In this document: one piece after another, positions 21,593-33,624 of the stretch
Layout of the letters: each line of letters begins with the position of its first letter
Position numbering within the stretch: position 1 is the first letter of the stretch
Assembly (NCBI GenBank): GCA_033980235.1
Contig: CM067066.1
Location: 36,086,409 to 36,150,408 of the forward strand
Length of the DNA stretch: 64,000 nt
DNA from: Diadema setosum
Lineage: Eukaryota > Echinodermata > Echinoidea > Diadematoida > Diadematidae
Direction of reading: 5' to 3'
Notes under the pieces: generated by a model
Told to the model about the DNA's origin: nothing
What the model saw: the letters and a program-made list of their open reading frames with translations, nothing else
The model's database searches: none
Position numbers and translations under genes: made by a program

Positions 21593-22169
21593 TTTTTTTT
21601 TTTTTTTTTTAATTTCTGCCTTATTCATCATGTAGACTGTTGACCTCTTGTTTCTGATACTATGTTGTTGTTGTTTGGTCGGATGGTTTTATTGGCGGAT
21701 TCGCTACATGAGTCGTTTAAATTTTGATATACACTAAGGGTTTTTTATACATTTTAAACGTTTGTTTTTTTTTCAAAAACCAATATATCAAATTTGAAAT
21801 ATTTTCCTCGGAAAAAAAATTAAGCAAAATACAAACAAACAAAACAAAACTTAATGAGCCTGTTTCAGACTACACCTAAACTCCAGAAATCTGCTGCATT
21901 TTCTTGTCAGCCCGAGCTACATTTTGGTGAGAAAAATTCTCAGTTTATAAACTACGACCTGGAGGACCAGAGGCATTTTCCCAATTTCTACTTCGAGGTT
22001 TTCTAGAGATGTTCCCTGCATGGCTCCAGCACATATTATTGATAAATTTTGATAGACAGTGATGTTGAGGGCGCCTTTTATGCTCTCTCTCACGCTGAAT
22101 CGTATACCATTATCGTATCTATATGCTACTAATTATTTTAATTATTTTTTGTTTGAAAACGTTTTGCAG

Positions 22170-22246
22170 TCAATTACAGCGACCGAGTTTGGTGTGAGTT
22201 TGAAAGGCAACGGGAATAGGCCTACGTGGTTACTGACGTCATTCAG
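22170..22246 (+). CDS. BPI-like paralog, exon-12 equivalent
   Basis: Acceptor GTTTTGCAG, donor CAGgtaggt, phase 0 to phase 2, as in 50467-50534 but 9 bp longer. It encodes SITATEFGVSLKGNGN followed by TWLLTS, corresponding to the VTVGFKGNNITWSLSS strand pair. Confidence 0.8.
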
Positions 22247-22461
22247 GTAGGTCCCTGTAGGCATTTCATTGGTAAGGTTATGATCGTTGTTGAATTTGTG
22301 TTTGATTTAATATTTGTCGGACTGAATATTTTTCCCAACCGTCCATGCGCTTTCAGAATATTTTTCCTTTGCAAATCACACCAAAGTTTGGATGCTAACA
22401 AATTATGTGGGTTTTGCAACCCACACCGCACTGGTATTGGCTGTGATATTACTCTTTGTTA

Positions 22462-22545
22462 CCCCCCCCCCCCAAAAAAAAAAACAAACAAAAAAACAAA
22501 AACAAAAACAAAAACAAAAACAAAACAAAAACAAAAACAAAACTA
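22462..22545. repeat. Poly-C and (AAAAC)n low-complexity tract
   Basis: A C10 run followed by about a dozen CAAAA units. Open frames across it are compositional. Confidence 0.85.
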
Positions 22546-22961
22546 AAATTATCAAAGTTAATATTTGTCTTCGACATAATGTCTTCGACATCAACTTAAT
22601 TGCATGTTTTCATGTTAAAAATCCATCTTAGCAGATGTCTGAGTTTCTTTGGTTTGTTTCTTTGTTTCTTTTTTTGTGTGCAATAATCCCTCCCTGTGAA
22701 CATTATAAACAATAAGCGCTAGCATTCTTCCACACAAAACTCCTACGTATGAGACCACGACTGCTAGTGTCCATTATCATCTCGGTTTTTCAATAGTTCT
22801 TATTTCTTTAACTTTTTATATATACATATATTTCATTGTATTATTAAATCGATATTAACATTATCAATGTTTATTGTGTGTATGTATAAATATGATTACA
22901 GACGTGAAAGATATGCACATGAATGCAAGTTATCATAATTCTTGATAATATTTTCATGCAG

Positions 22962-23004
22962 CACCGAGTTTTCTCTGGTCAAGACGGAAGATGGCTGGTT
23001 CAGT
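22962..23004 (+). CDS. BPI-like paralog, exon-13 equivalent
   Basis: A 43-bp exon between TTTCATGCAG and gtgagt, exactly the length and phase (2 to 0) of 51195-51237. It encodes TEFSLVKTEDGWFS. Confidence 0.75.
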
Positions 23005-23254
23005 GTGAGTATTTTCACTGATTAGATTTCATCTTTTATTCCATACAGAGGAGGGGTGTCCTCCTGTAGTGAACAATTTTGGTGGAATGTATTGACAATT
23101 TTAAATCAGCTTTTGAGCAATTTCGGAGATACATCGTATACTGGATCACAAATGCATTGTATTCATTATTTCAAACATTTTTTACATTATACATTGAAGA
23201 AGTGCGTATGTGGTGGGACTTATAAAATACATTCTTTTGAAAAAAAAAGGACCT

Positions 23255-23325
23255 TCCCTTTTTCGGGGGGGGGGGGGGGGGATGCGTACGCACCGACGCA
23301 ACCAACCACCCCCCCCCCCCCCTTC
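23255..23325. repeat. Poly-G / poly-C inverted tract
   Basis: A ~17-base G run, a short GATGCGTACGCACC palindromic centre and a ~14-base C run can fold back on each other. It is probably the remnant of a MITE. Confidence 0.6.
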
Positions 23326-23729
23326 CCTCTTAGGTCATGTAGGTACAGGCTTGTCCAAGCACACAACATCCATGTAATGAGCAGGTGTTCATGGTTGTTT
23401 CTGTTGTTTATAGTTATTGTTACTAATGACTTTTTGCCAACTACGGTGGAGTAGATTTCGTAACTTTTGATGCAACACTAGATTCTCTAAACTTGCATTT
23501 TCAAAAACTCCTATCAATGACTAAGAACTGAATGTGAGTGATATGTTCCTTTCTTTATCAGACTTGAATCATGTTTCATCTATTTGTATGTTCATTCGAT
23601 TATCTATTCATGATAACACTTTGCCTTTATTAATTGCTTATGGTTCAGTAATGTCATTATGTGCAGCTGTATATTTATCCTTTTATCAATTTGTTTATCT
23701 CTATCTAAATGCTTATACCATTGCAACAG

Positions 23730-23793
23730 GGAACTTTCCTAGAAACTGCCGTCAATTCGGCCATCAAGCACTCCCTCCTGCCTCACATAAACA
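23730..23793 (+). CDS. BPI-like paralog, exon-14 equivalent
   Basis: 64 bp, the same length and phase (0 to 1) as 52385-52448. It encodes GTFLETAVNSAIKHSLLPHIN; the AVNSAI core is identical to the full gene. Acceptor TTGCAACAG, donor gtaagt. Confidence 0.85.
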
Positions 23794-24014
23794 GTAAGTC
23801 GCCCATGCCATACCCGTTACCAAAATGATCTTTATCTGTGATCCCCAGTGTTACCCAAAGAAAAAAAGAACCTAAAATGATGAGAATCTTTAAGTATTGC
23901 ATACAACATTGTTTTTGTTTAGTATCCCTCAAACTGCAAGTCATCAATATTATTTATGTGTGTTGTTCTAAAAACAACTGCCGAGTATTAATAAGTTATC
24001 AAACTTTCTTTTAA

Positions 24015-24967
24015 CCCTATAAAGCCCAAGCTATTTTGACCCCTTCCAGGCCCAAGGGGCACATTGTGCCCCCCCCCCCATATAACTTCTTTATTTTATG
24101 ATGTATGACCGTCATATTTGGTACATAAGTAGAGGAACTCATACTCTACATGACCCAACTTTTGAAATTTTTCAAGGTCGTCCACTGAGGGCGCTATTTA
24201 CCAAAATATAAAGAAATACATAGGAAATACGCTAAAATCATGTTTTTTCTTTTTATTTCTTTATCCCCAGTATATATGTTTTTATCTTATATCAATCATT
24301 TTCATATTCACCACAAAGGAAAAGCAAGTCAACCTTCACTATTAGTTATGGTTGACATTTCTCAAGGTCAACATGTGGGGGCGCCATTCATTACAATATA
24401 AAGAAATATAATGAAACCCATGACATATTGCTTGGAATGGGTATATATACTGGTATCACATTTCATATTTCCAAAATATTGAATTTTGAGTTTGCAGATT
24501 GATAATATGATAAACAAATGATTTTACAGGCAAAGCTTGTGTGAAGATAACACAAAATAAAAGGGTAGTCTTTGAAAAATGCTGTATTTTCGATTATTTC
24601 TATTATATCTATTGTGTAATGCCTATGTCATACAAAAAATAAAGGAAATAAGAAGATCATTTTCGGGTAATTCACAACCATAATTACATCACATTTTGGT
24701 CCTTCAGCAAATTAGAGCCAAGAAAAACCCCATTTAATCCATTATTATATTGTTAACTGAAATTGGAACAGAAAATCATGCAAAATCTGACGAACATCGT
24801 TGTCAGTTTACGGTTGCCATGGCAACCAGCAATATTGGACATAGCTAAATTATATAAAGGAAAAGTCACCAAATTTTGTTGAAATCGGGTAAAGGGTGTA
24901 GGCGTGGCAAACGAAAATATGGTAGGGGGGCACAATGTGCCCCCCCCCCCCCTTGGACTTTATAGGG
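24015..24967. mobile_element. piggyBac-like non-autonomous element, TTAA duplication
   Basis: TTAA at 24011-24014 and 24968-24971 flanks inverted ends CCCTATAAAGCCCAAG / CTTGGACTTTATAGGG. The terminal CCCT and TTAA duplication fit piggyBac-type elements. Both subterminal zones also carry GGCACA-TTGTGCCCCCCC blocks in inverted relation. No transposase frame was found. Confidence 0.75.
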
Positions 24968-25693
24968 TTAAAACGCGTGTTAGCCTCTATTTTTTCATTA
25001 AAGTGCAACATCGGTCTATGAATTCTATGACTTAGACGTTTTATTTATGTTGGAGTCATAAGTTTAGAGAGATGTGACATTTTTTAATTTTATGTGTTTG
25101 CGGGAAGACATTGTGTTCTCGACTGCACTTACGAGATGCCGTGAAGGTGTCATCGCCTTTAAAGTCTCCAATCGGATTGTACACAAAGCTTCATAGATTT
25201 TTTTATATCTATTCTTAAAATTTTTATGTTTTTGCTTTTGTGTATTCATAAGCATGAAATTATTGTTGTGTGGTAATAATCCAGAAGAAAAAAAAAACAA
25301 TCCTCGAATTCCTCGAATCCAGAAAAAAAAAATCACTCGCACAGTTCGTGAAGTTGCCGAATTGTATAAGCAAAAATATGATTTTTTCCCCTGAAGTTTT
25401 ATAAGAAAAAAAAAAACTGAAAAAGAACTGTAGGAGTAATACGAGGTGATGACGTCATGACTTAAGAAAATTTTACTCCATTATTACAGCTTGGTTACCA
25501 TGGTAGTTTCGTGAAAACGTGATACTTTATGTTTTGTTTAGTTTCTCAGTTATGATGACCGAATCTGCGTATATTATACACTTACTGCCATAGTCTGGCT
25601 TGATTCTGTTTGATAATGTCAAACGCGAACCAGGACTGACAATACACCATAACAAAGTCGATGAGATTGTGTGTATCTTTTACTTCTGAACAG

Positions 25694-25776
25694 AAATTTT
25701 TACAGACACTGGTGGAATTGGAGGGCCGTTACTACAGGTAGATGATTTCAGCAACGTGACTGTGACCCATGATCCG
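25694..25776 (+). CDS. BPI-like paralog, exon-15 equivalent
   Basis: 83 bp (77 in the full gene), phase 1 to 0. Acceptor TTCTGAACAG, donor CCGgtaaga. It encodes a stretch with GGPLLQVDDFSNVTVTHDP, matching ALPQLDGFVFSKPVVKQGQ. Confidence 0.8.
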
Positions 25777-26512
25777 GTAAGAATTACAATGTATTCGCGT
25801 TCTCCAGTGCTAATGTCTTCTCCGCCTTTTCTGTTTTTTCCCACAATGTGATAGCATTCCGATATTTTAAAAAATGCGACAACAATACTAAATATAACAT
25901 ATGGATCATTTTGCCCTTCAAACTGCAATTAAACAGATTTAGTTACATTACAGTTGACTCCACTCTCTCAACTCCTCAACCTCCATGAAGGTGGATCTGT
26001 TCGTATCATCAATATCATGTCGTTATCTTCAAGAGTGATGATAGTCCCGTTTTGGCGGTTGTTTTCAATCTGATTGCGTCTTCTGTGAATGTCCGTTTGC
26101 GACCACTTAAAACCATTAAAAGCAAGAGCACCATTAGCTCAACTGTGAGTGGTTTGTCCAAGTTTCTGTGACAATTTCATTTAAGTGTCTCAATGAATAA
26201 AGTGATTTGAATGTATATGTTGTTTGCAGCGTGAGAGGGCTTTTATGAGGTCACACTTCGTATATTTAACGTTAATGATAAACGTCTTGTGTGCCAGTAT
26301 GTATCTGGCGTGATACACATGCATGGCATTATTCTCACAACCTTCTCTGTAATTCCGTCATTTCATTTCTCTCCATTTGTTGTTTTTATGACATTTGCTG
26401 TTTTCGCAAACAAGATATAACAAACTGATTTTAATACTGGACAATATAATCATTTGTATATATTTGCACATATACATATAATTAATACATCTTCTTCTTT
26501 TTATCATTCTAG

Positions 26513-26554
26513 AATGTCATCAAGATTGGGACGGACCTGATCTTTGAGGAGTGA
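26513..26554 (+). CDS. BPI-like paralog, terminal exon equivalent
   Basis: 42 bp including the TGA stop, the same length as 54526-54567. It encodes NVIKIGTDLIFEE, against SFIKIGTDLTYNG in the full gene. Acceptor TTATCATTCTAG. Confidence 0.85.
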   Translation, partial: NVIKIGTDLIFEE

Positions 26555-27289
26555 CCCACTTCCCAGAGGGGATGACGACTATAAATGACGTCACAGTGAT
26601 GTCACCCATTCCGAGTCTAATCACAGCGAGTACACCCAGGTTGAACAACAACAACGAAAAAAAATCTTTACGTCATTTTTCACATTGTTTTCGCCGCTAG
26701 GCTTTTCTTTGTGCTACAGTCTATAATTAACAGGGTTTCACTTGACAAGGCTTTCCTCTAGAAACATTTGCATGCTAAAGAAGTAAGTAAATCGTGGTGG
26801 TGTAAGGCCGGTCGTTCACTGTTCATTCTCTCTAAAATGAGAGAAATTTGTTGTTTCTTTCTTACTGATCTCAAAAGCAACCAAAAATGTAGGATTATTC
26901 ACGGCAGCCATGTGATCAAACTATAGAACACCGTTTGTGACACTTTAATCGATGACCGAGTTTGAGGTGGTGTGTGCGAATTCTCGTACACTGTTTTTGT
27001 TAGTCTTCTATGCAATGAACTTGGTATATCTGTATCATCAGCTCACAAAATAACTGTCCACGCTCTTCTAAATCCAAGACATATTGGTAAAAAAAAAAAC
27101 AAGATGTGCTGTTCACATTAGATAATCAGGTCTTTCCGTTGCAATGAAATAATTCGTAAGCTTCACCATCTTTTACGAGTGTACTATATACCAACATAAG
27201 ATAGGGATGATGACTGACTGCATTACAGAGACCTCTAAAGGTGGGTGTGTGTCCTCTTTACGTGTATCATCACTGATAGGGTTTATTTG
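26555..27289. other. 3' flank of the partial paralog, no gene seen
   Basis: Presumed 3' untranslated and intergenic DNA. I found no clear poly-A signal close to the stop and no other coding feature. Confidence 0.4.
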
Positions 27290-28190
27290 TATAACTTTGC
27301 AATGGACTTTTTATATTATATATAAATGATATAGATACTGTTTCTGACAAGCTTTCTTTTATATTATACGCTAACGATGTAAATATTTTTTCATGTCCTG
27401 TGTAATGAAGTTAATAGTGAACTTAAAAAGGTATGTGTTTGGTTTCAGGTTAACGGGTTATCTTTGAATAGTAAAAAATGTAATTATATTCTTTTTAATG
27501 ATAGGAAAAAAGGTGATGGTAAAAATGTTAATATTTACTTAAACAATGATGCAATCCCCAAAGTTGATAAAACAAAGTTTTTAGGTGTATTCATTGACTA
27601 CAGGTTAATCTTGGAAATTCCATATTGCAGAATTTGAGCAAAAAGTGTCTAAAACATTCGTATCATTCGTAAATGTGCATATTTTTTGCCTGTAAACAAA
27701 CAACGTATGCTTTATTGCACACTTATTTTACCTTACCTAACATATTGCAACATTGTTTGGGGAAATACACTTGAATCAAATTTGAAGAGATTACAGATTT
27801 ATCAAAATCATATTATTAGATATTTATGTAATGTACGAAATATAGGTCCTGGTGGTGTTCAAACAGATACATTGTTTAACGAGTTAAAGTTGTTCCGTTT
27901 AAAAGATATACCTTTCAATTGGGTTTATTTATGTGTAAGTGTACAAATAATCTTCTCCCTGATCATTTATGCCACTTATTTGAAGAAAACTCAGAATACC
28001 ATAAGTATGAAACTAGATCATCTTCACTAATTCACATTCCAAAACATTAAAAAATCTTATTCCAACACACAGTGCGTTTTTCTTGTCCCGAGGTCTGGAA
28101 TAATCTCCCAGCCCATTTGAAATCTGTACCTTCTTTGAGTATATTTAAATGTCATTATAAATTGTCTTTCTTTTCGGAATAATAGACATT
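27290..28190 (+). mobile_element. Degenerate LINE reverse-transcriptase C-terminus
   Basis: Translated pieces in shifting frames match the end of a non-LTR reverse transcriptase: NDIDTVSDKLSFILYANDVN (the catalytic FADD-type box decayed to YAND) near 27325-27385, KTKFLGVFIDY near 27570-27602, then LPVNKQRMLYCTLILPYLTY and CNIVWG (27683-27765), and finally FSCPEVWNNLPAHLKSVPSL near 28078-28138. At least two frameshifts break it. It resembles CR1/jockey-type elements in order of motifs; the exact clade is not determined. Confidence 0.75.
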
Positions 28191-28298
28191 TTTTTTTTTT
28201 TTTTTTTGCTGATATTGTCAAGTTTCTGGGTGTTTCTTCTCTTGGTGCCTGATGACGAGTTATTTTAATAACCTGTACATTATGATAGCACTTCAATA

Positions 28299-28930
28299 GC
28301 TGTGTTCAGACGGAGGCAGTTTTGGTAGGAGTAACTTCGGAGGAAGGGTCGGAGGAAGCTTGGTCGGAGTAACTGCGGAGGATAGGTCGGAATAGTGCCC
28401 GTCTGAACAAGGTCGTGGTAACTTCGTCCGATCGGAGGAACTTACCACGACCTCTTCCTCCGAACGAGATACTCCTGAGTTTTCTCAGGAGTATCTCGCT
28501 ACCACGACTAGCCGGTCGGAGTAAATTGCCCGTGCGGACAAGCCTTCGGAGTATCTATGAACTTACATATCTTACGACCTAGGTAAAACTTCCTGGGTCA
28601 AATCTCAATGTTGACATTTTGCGAATACACGTGTGCCTGTAGTGCAATTCTAACCTAATCGATCGCGACGAAGAAGCTGCCGCTCATGCAGAAATTTCCA
28701 TCAACAAGAATGGAGAAGACAAATGCCACTGGTAAAAAACAATCGCATGGTCGGCGTGCGCGGCCCTGCCACTTCCGGAAGTTACACCGACCCTCGCACA
28801 TAAATTGGTCGAAATTTCTTCCCACGACCGTCGTGTGGATACAAGGGTCGTGGTAAGATATGCATTAATTTGAATTTTAATTGCCGAGTCATAAATTCTT
28901 ACTCCGACTAGAAATACGTCTGAACATGGC
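28299..28930. mobile_element. MITE with TGTTCAGACG ends
   Basis: The ends GCTGTGTTCAGACG and CGTCTGAACATGGC are near-inverse. The interior repeats GGTCGGAGTAA-type and TACCACGAC blocks in both directions and holds a perfect hairpin at 28465-28498. The target duplication is unclear. Confidence 0.65.
28465..28498. other. Perfect 15-bp hairpin with TTTT loop
   Basis: CGAGATACTCCTGAG (28465-28479), TTTT, CTCAGGAGTATCTCG (28484-28498). It marks the symmetrical centre region of the surrounding MITE. Confidence 0.85.
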
Positions 28931-29235
28931 TTATACTTGGAATTCACTTCGCATTCACTAATTGTTGCTTCGTCGGACAGGCCTCGTGCGAGCTTTCAGG
29001 TTGCCAGGAACAACTTTTGTTAAAATGACATGCATAAGATTTGAATATAACAGTAAAGGGGTTTATTCATGATTCGGTTGCAGTTGGAAACAGTGCATTT
29101 AATTCTTTGTCTTGCTTACATCTGTGCAGAGGTTTCACATTACCAGAACGTATTAATATGTAACGTTTAATTTTGATATATGCAACTTTTGTTAGGCTGC
29201 AGCTCGTGACATTATTTTCACACTTACTGCAGCCC

Positions 29236-29478
29236 CTCTGTTAGACTGCAATGTTTCTCCTCGAGGAATATCTCATCTTAATATTGCCATGGGAACTATT
29301 ATTACATTGTGTTTTTGTTGTTTCTTGTGTTTGTGATGTAGTGTGTTTTTGTTAGGCAGCTCACCACAAGCTCTGCTTTTTGAGGTTCTGCCTTCCTTGT
29401 ACAACTTTATGTATGTGATTTACAACATGAAAAAGATGGAAAATAAATGTCTTATAAACTTGAACTTGAACTTGAATG
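29236..29478 (+). mobile_element. Probable LINE 3' end with (CTTGAA)n tail
   Basis: A GT-rich stretch (TGTTAGGCAGCTCACC, TTGTACAACTTTATGTATG) ends in AAAATAAATGTCTTATAAA and then repeated CTTGAA units. This is the usual form of a CR1-like 3' terminus. No coding part is attached. Confidence 0.5.
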
Positions 29479-31420
29479 GAGGTAGTTTTTGTAGTTTTGT
29501 AATGTATAATCATGAATATAATATATCATTACGTTTGAACTTTTAGCATTTAGACAGGTTGAACTGACGGGAAAGATAGACGTTTATGGGCTTGGCCTTT
29601 CGTTGAATTACAAGCTTCATTTCACCGTAAAATTTTAAATGAAATACTCGAATTGATTTAGAATAGTTTAGGAAAGAATTCAATATTATAAACATGTATT
29701 TCTAGTTGCTTCGTAATGCGCAAATCGAAATGAAATGAAAATTACGCCATCTTAAAAACCTAATATTTTTCTATAATGCGCACGTTTCCGCATGTTAGTT
29801 TTCTATCTTTTAATCTGGGATATTTTGATCTTATAATAAAGTACTCCGCTAAAGCGTGCTCCAGCGTGTTTTTAAACTATTTGCTGTTAAAATTGTCAGT
29901 TTTATACTGCATTTTGATTCGCTGCTCCAATTCAAGGTACACAAATTTATTGTTGCCATCACATTGAAAGAGAGAGCGAATTGCAGTATGGGCAAGTATA
30001 TCTAGATGTGAGAGCGCTAGTCCCATTATTGCTGCTCTCTTTTGTCAAAGCACCTGGTTTCCACCAGTAGTTAAGCGCATAACTTCTCGGCGGTGCTGAG
30101 CCTGACTTCAAAGGAGAGCAGTAGTTGTCTCTCCTTCTCTAGCACCTCCCTAGTTAGATCTCATCAACCACAGGCAGGCGCGGTGGAGCACCCCAATTAT
30201 CTCGCAGAAATCCATCGGCAGCCGAGCCTCATTTGCATAAAGTAAACAACATGTACTCGCGTAGTTGAGAAAAAGTAAACAACTTCTCAAGTTAATAACA
30301 ATTTAAGGAAACCTATTTTTGGGTTAAAATTGAGTTAGTTTGAATTTGAAAACATGTCCGAATATTCACATATAACATATCAAAGGATTTGACAATGATA
30401 AAATGTGAAATTTTAGCGAAAACCTGGCGAGCAAAATTACCAAAAATATGCCTCGAAAATCATCCTAAGATTCACGAAGTGTGATTGCGGAACAAAAGCG
30501 CCATTCGGACAAAGTACACCGAAATTTATTTATCTGCTTGCATTTTTAATGTCATACCGTAATATTCCCGGCCATGGTTGTGTCGGAAAAAACCAGAAGG
30601 TGATGTCAAAAATGACACGAACGCTAAGCGTACAAGTCGGTCCCATGTATATATAATCGCGTCACTGTAGCGTTGCATGTCACAGCACACACAACGCATT
30701 GCTGCATGCAGCGTGCGCGGCAGCAGCTCAGCAGTCACCGCCGTGCGACACTCGGCCACTGCACTTTTATTTGATTGAATAAATGTAATTTCTTACCTTC
30801 TACGAAGGAGATATTTTAACAGAAACAAAAACACGAGAAAGTAGAAGTATGCAGACTGAACTGAGCTGACATGTTAATCTAAAAACTGAGAACTGTGTTC
30901 TGAGACAATATAGATCTAAATGCAAAAAATCTACTCCTGTGTCACATTACATGGCATGTGTGAGGAAGAAGAAAATTTGGCCTAGGGAAGGGGGAGGGGG
31001 GAGGAGGAAAAACTATTTGTTCATAAATATTCGATGACACAGAAAATCCAATCTTTATCATTTTTTTTTTCATTTATATGATTTTTATTTAATTTTTTTT
31101 TTGATTACCTTCTACTGGGTGGATGGCATAGTTGGACGAAAGCAGATGGGGGCCAGTTTATGTAAATCTGAATTATTTTCAGCGGCCATGTTCTTTATTG
31201 ATGTACATGCAGGTAGGCATTAATTTTGTGTGTGTGTGTGTGTTTATCACTATCATGTGTGTGGTACTGTCTTTCTTCCTATGTACATTGTTTTAAAGTG
31301 TTTTTATGTATTACGTACTAGTAATTTTTGCTACAATTATGTGTATGCACCTTCTTCCAACAAATCCTTCCATATTTCCTCTCAGATGTTGTCCACATTT
31401 ACAAAATCATGTATCATCCT

Positions 31421-31598
31421 CAGGGCTGCCAACTCTCACTCATTGAGAGTGAGACTCACTCATTTTGGTTCTTTCTCACTCTAAAACTTTATTTCATTTG
31501 CATGCATTTCTATTGATCTCACTCATTTTGACTCCGAAATTATAGCATTGGCCTATGGGAGTCTCACTCTCAAGTAGTTTCCAATGTTGGCAGCCCTG
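31421..31598. mobile_element. 178-bp MITE with CAGGGCTGCCAA ends
   Basis: The left end CAGGGCTGCCAA and right end TTGGCAGCCCTG are perfect inverses. CATCCT occurs at 31415-31420 and 31599-31604 as a 6-bp duplication. The interior has ACTCTCACT / AGTGAGA blocks. The termini resemble hAT elements, although those usually make 8-bp duplications. Confidence 0.8.
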
Positions 31599-31710
31599 CA
31601 TCCTTCTCACACATTCCAATAGCAGCATCACTTTCCTCAATGATTGCCTCTTCCAACTCGGTGCACATCAATCGTACAGAAACGCATAAACAGAAGTATG
31701 CATCCCACTG

Positions 31711-31823
31711 AAGCTACGGTCACAGAAGTCCTTACGAACACTGTAAAAATGACCGATTTGTACAGCCCCAAATGGACAAAAATCTTTGTACGGCATTTGC
31801 AGGGATATCTGTGACCGTAGCTT
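31711..31823. mobile_element. 113-bp palindromic MITE
   Basis: AAGCTACGGTCACAGA at the left is the perfect inverse of TCTGTGACCGTAGCTT at the right. No clear target duplication. Confidence 0.7.
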
Positions 31824-32908
31824 TAATTCCGAGAGAAGTAATATTAGATTCTAGTTCACAAGTTAACAGAGGGATGATCTGCATGATTGAGTGCTTTGAT
31901 TTCTACTTGAATTTTATTATAATTTAGAGTTTAAATGTTAGTGTTACTTAAATACGGTGTTATTCATTCAGCTTTGCTGGCCATGGTCATTGCTGAATTC
32001 ATAACTAGGAATAGAAAATTTCATAACAAACACATTCCTGCTTATGATTTTTATGAAGAAGTTAATCGCATGTGCTACCAAAATCGCAAAAACAACGCGC
32101 AAAATCACAAGCTTCACACCCGGGCCTCACACATTCACAAACACAATCACAGGCTCCGCTCAGCTTTCTACCAACTGCTAAGGTCCACCGCCCGGGCCGG
32201 CCTGGCCGGGCCGAACCTCGAGCTTCGCCTCCACAGAGACGCGCCGCAGAGTCCGATCAAAACCACATCATGTCAGACCGTTACATTGTTATGATTATTT
32301 TACTCATTTAAACGAAACATTAAGATGTTTGTAAGAAATACAACATTCAAATATGATATCACGAATTAAATTTCATCAAACTTCCTACTTACCAAATCAC
32401 ACAGCACGAGAATCCCAGCTGGCAAAATTGACTGCGGCCGCACAGCGTCACATGCAAACCAACAACAACGCACGAAATCCTGAATCTCACGTATCCACGC
32501 ACGCATCCCCATGTTACGGGAAAAGAAATGACGTCATTTTCAAATGTTTCGCTGACTACAATTTTCTATTCCAAACCCTGTAGAAACAAGTTGATTTCTC
32601 AAAAAGTACAGGTGGAATCAAGCGAAAACTTTCACCATACATGGATTGAGGCCTGATGAACTTATGTTGCCAATTTCGGACACATTGGAGCCCGGCCATG
32701 GTCCAGTCGAAAAAAAAACAGAGAGCATGTTTTGCGAGAGGCGATTTTCAAAAAGCTTTAATATCTCAAGTTTTAGTGCAGCAAATTTCATAATTTTTTC
32801 ATCAAAAGGAAGATTTTTAAAAACTTAGATAGTGTGGGAAGTTTGAGTTTACTAGCGGCACGCATAGCGGCACAAGGAGAAGGTAAAGATTTGACTTTTT
32901 CATGCACT

Positions 32909-33085
32909 CAGTTTCGGGCAGCCGTGGATGCCCGTTGGAAATTCAAATAGAACGGGGCGATAATGAGATGCAAATTGGGGTGCTCCACCGCGCCTGTCAG
33001 TTTCGGGCAGCCGTGGATGCCCGTTGGAAATTCAAATAGAACGGGGCGATAATGAGATGCAAATTGGGGTGCTCCACCGCGCCTG
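32909..33085. repeat. Tandem duplication of the element's right terminus (89 bp x 2)
   Basis: Two adjacent copies begin CAGTTTCGGGCAGCCGTGGA and end GTGCTCCACCGCGCCTG, at 32909-32997 and 32998-33085. They appear identical apart from the last junction base. The duplicate carries an extra copy of the inverted terminus. Confidence 0.85.
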
Positions 33086-33239
33086 ACAGGGTTCATCATC
33101 CATCCACCAATCTTTCGATCACTGACTTCATTATTATGTAATGGATTACGTGGATTATTATTTAATAGCCATCAAATCCTTGCACAGCTGCGTGCAGTAC
33201 CAGCCCTCTGAAGCACATTCTCGATCACCCCCGTTCCAG

Positions 33240-33624
33240 TTCAGCGTGTAGGCATTCTCTTTTTTTTTTCTTTTCTCTCCCTCCATTCTTTCCGTCTTTT
33301 TTGTCAAGTCGTGTCATGTCTTTTGTATTTCTCCTGTCCTGTTCCGTTCTGTCGTAAATTATATATGTGATAAGTATTTGTAAATAAGTAATTCATAAGT
33401 TCGTTCATTTTTTGAGTAGTTCACAACATACAAGCTTGCTTTTTAGTGGACCTCTCAATTCTTTTTTTTTCCTCAACTGAAGCATAACTTTGTACTTTTT
33501 TGCCAGTATGCATTCTTTTGTTTATCTGTATCATTTATCTTTTGCAAAGTCGAATGTTTACGTTTCCAAATTTATTATGCGTTATGTTTTGTTAGAAAAA
33601 GAAGAATGAAAAATAAATGAATTG

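Larger units (their letters stand above)
17191..26554 (+). pseudogene. Partial BPI/LBP-family paralog (equivalents of exons 8 and 11-16)
   Basis: Seven exon-like blocks match the downstream complete gene in order, phase and near-identical length: 17191-17294, 18790-18912, 22170-22246, 22962-23004, 23730-23793, 25694-25776 and 26513-26554. Shared features include TAHK, FSP-(Y/H)-A-(V/I)-LP-(N/D)-KTLAYLF, AVNSAI and the terminal IKIGTDL before TGA. These blocks form mainly the C-terminal lipid-binding barrel. Equivalents of exons 1-7 and of exons 9-10 (linker and start of the second barrel) were not found in the window. The exon-11 equivalent keeps frame with the exon-8 equivalent only if the acceptor at 18788-18789 is used, which removes about 14 codons. 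There are no in-frame stops in the blocks and the splice sites look normal. It is either a truncated duplicate, a short C-terminal isoform gene, or a gene hit by repeat insertion or misassembly. Confidence 0.75.
30175..33085. mobile_element. 2.9-kb DNA element with ACAGG target duplication
   Basis: Inverted ends CAGGCGCGGTGGAGCACCCC (30175-30194) and its complement (33066-33085) are directly flanked by ACAGG at 30170-30174 and 33086-33090. The right terminus is present twice in tandem (89-bp period). No transposase frame is seen; the longest open stretch (31935-32294) resembles nothing I recognise. Smaller MITEs sit inside it, so it is the older host. The superfamily is unknown. Confidence 0.7.

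Noticed and set aside
22392..22631. Lysine/glutamine-rich frame
   Set aside because: Translation of an (AAAAC)n low-complexity tract.
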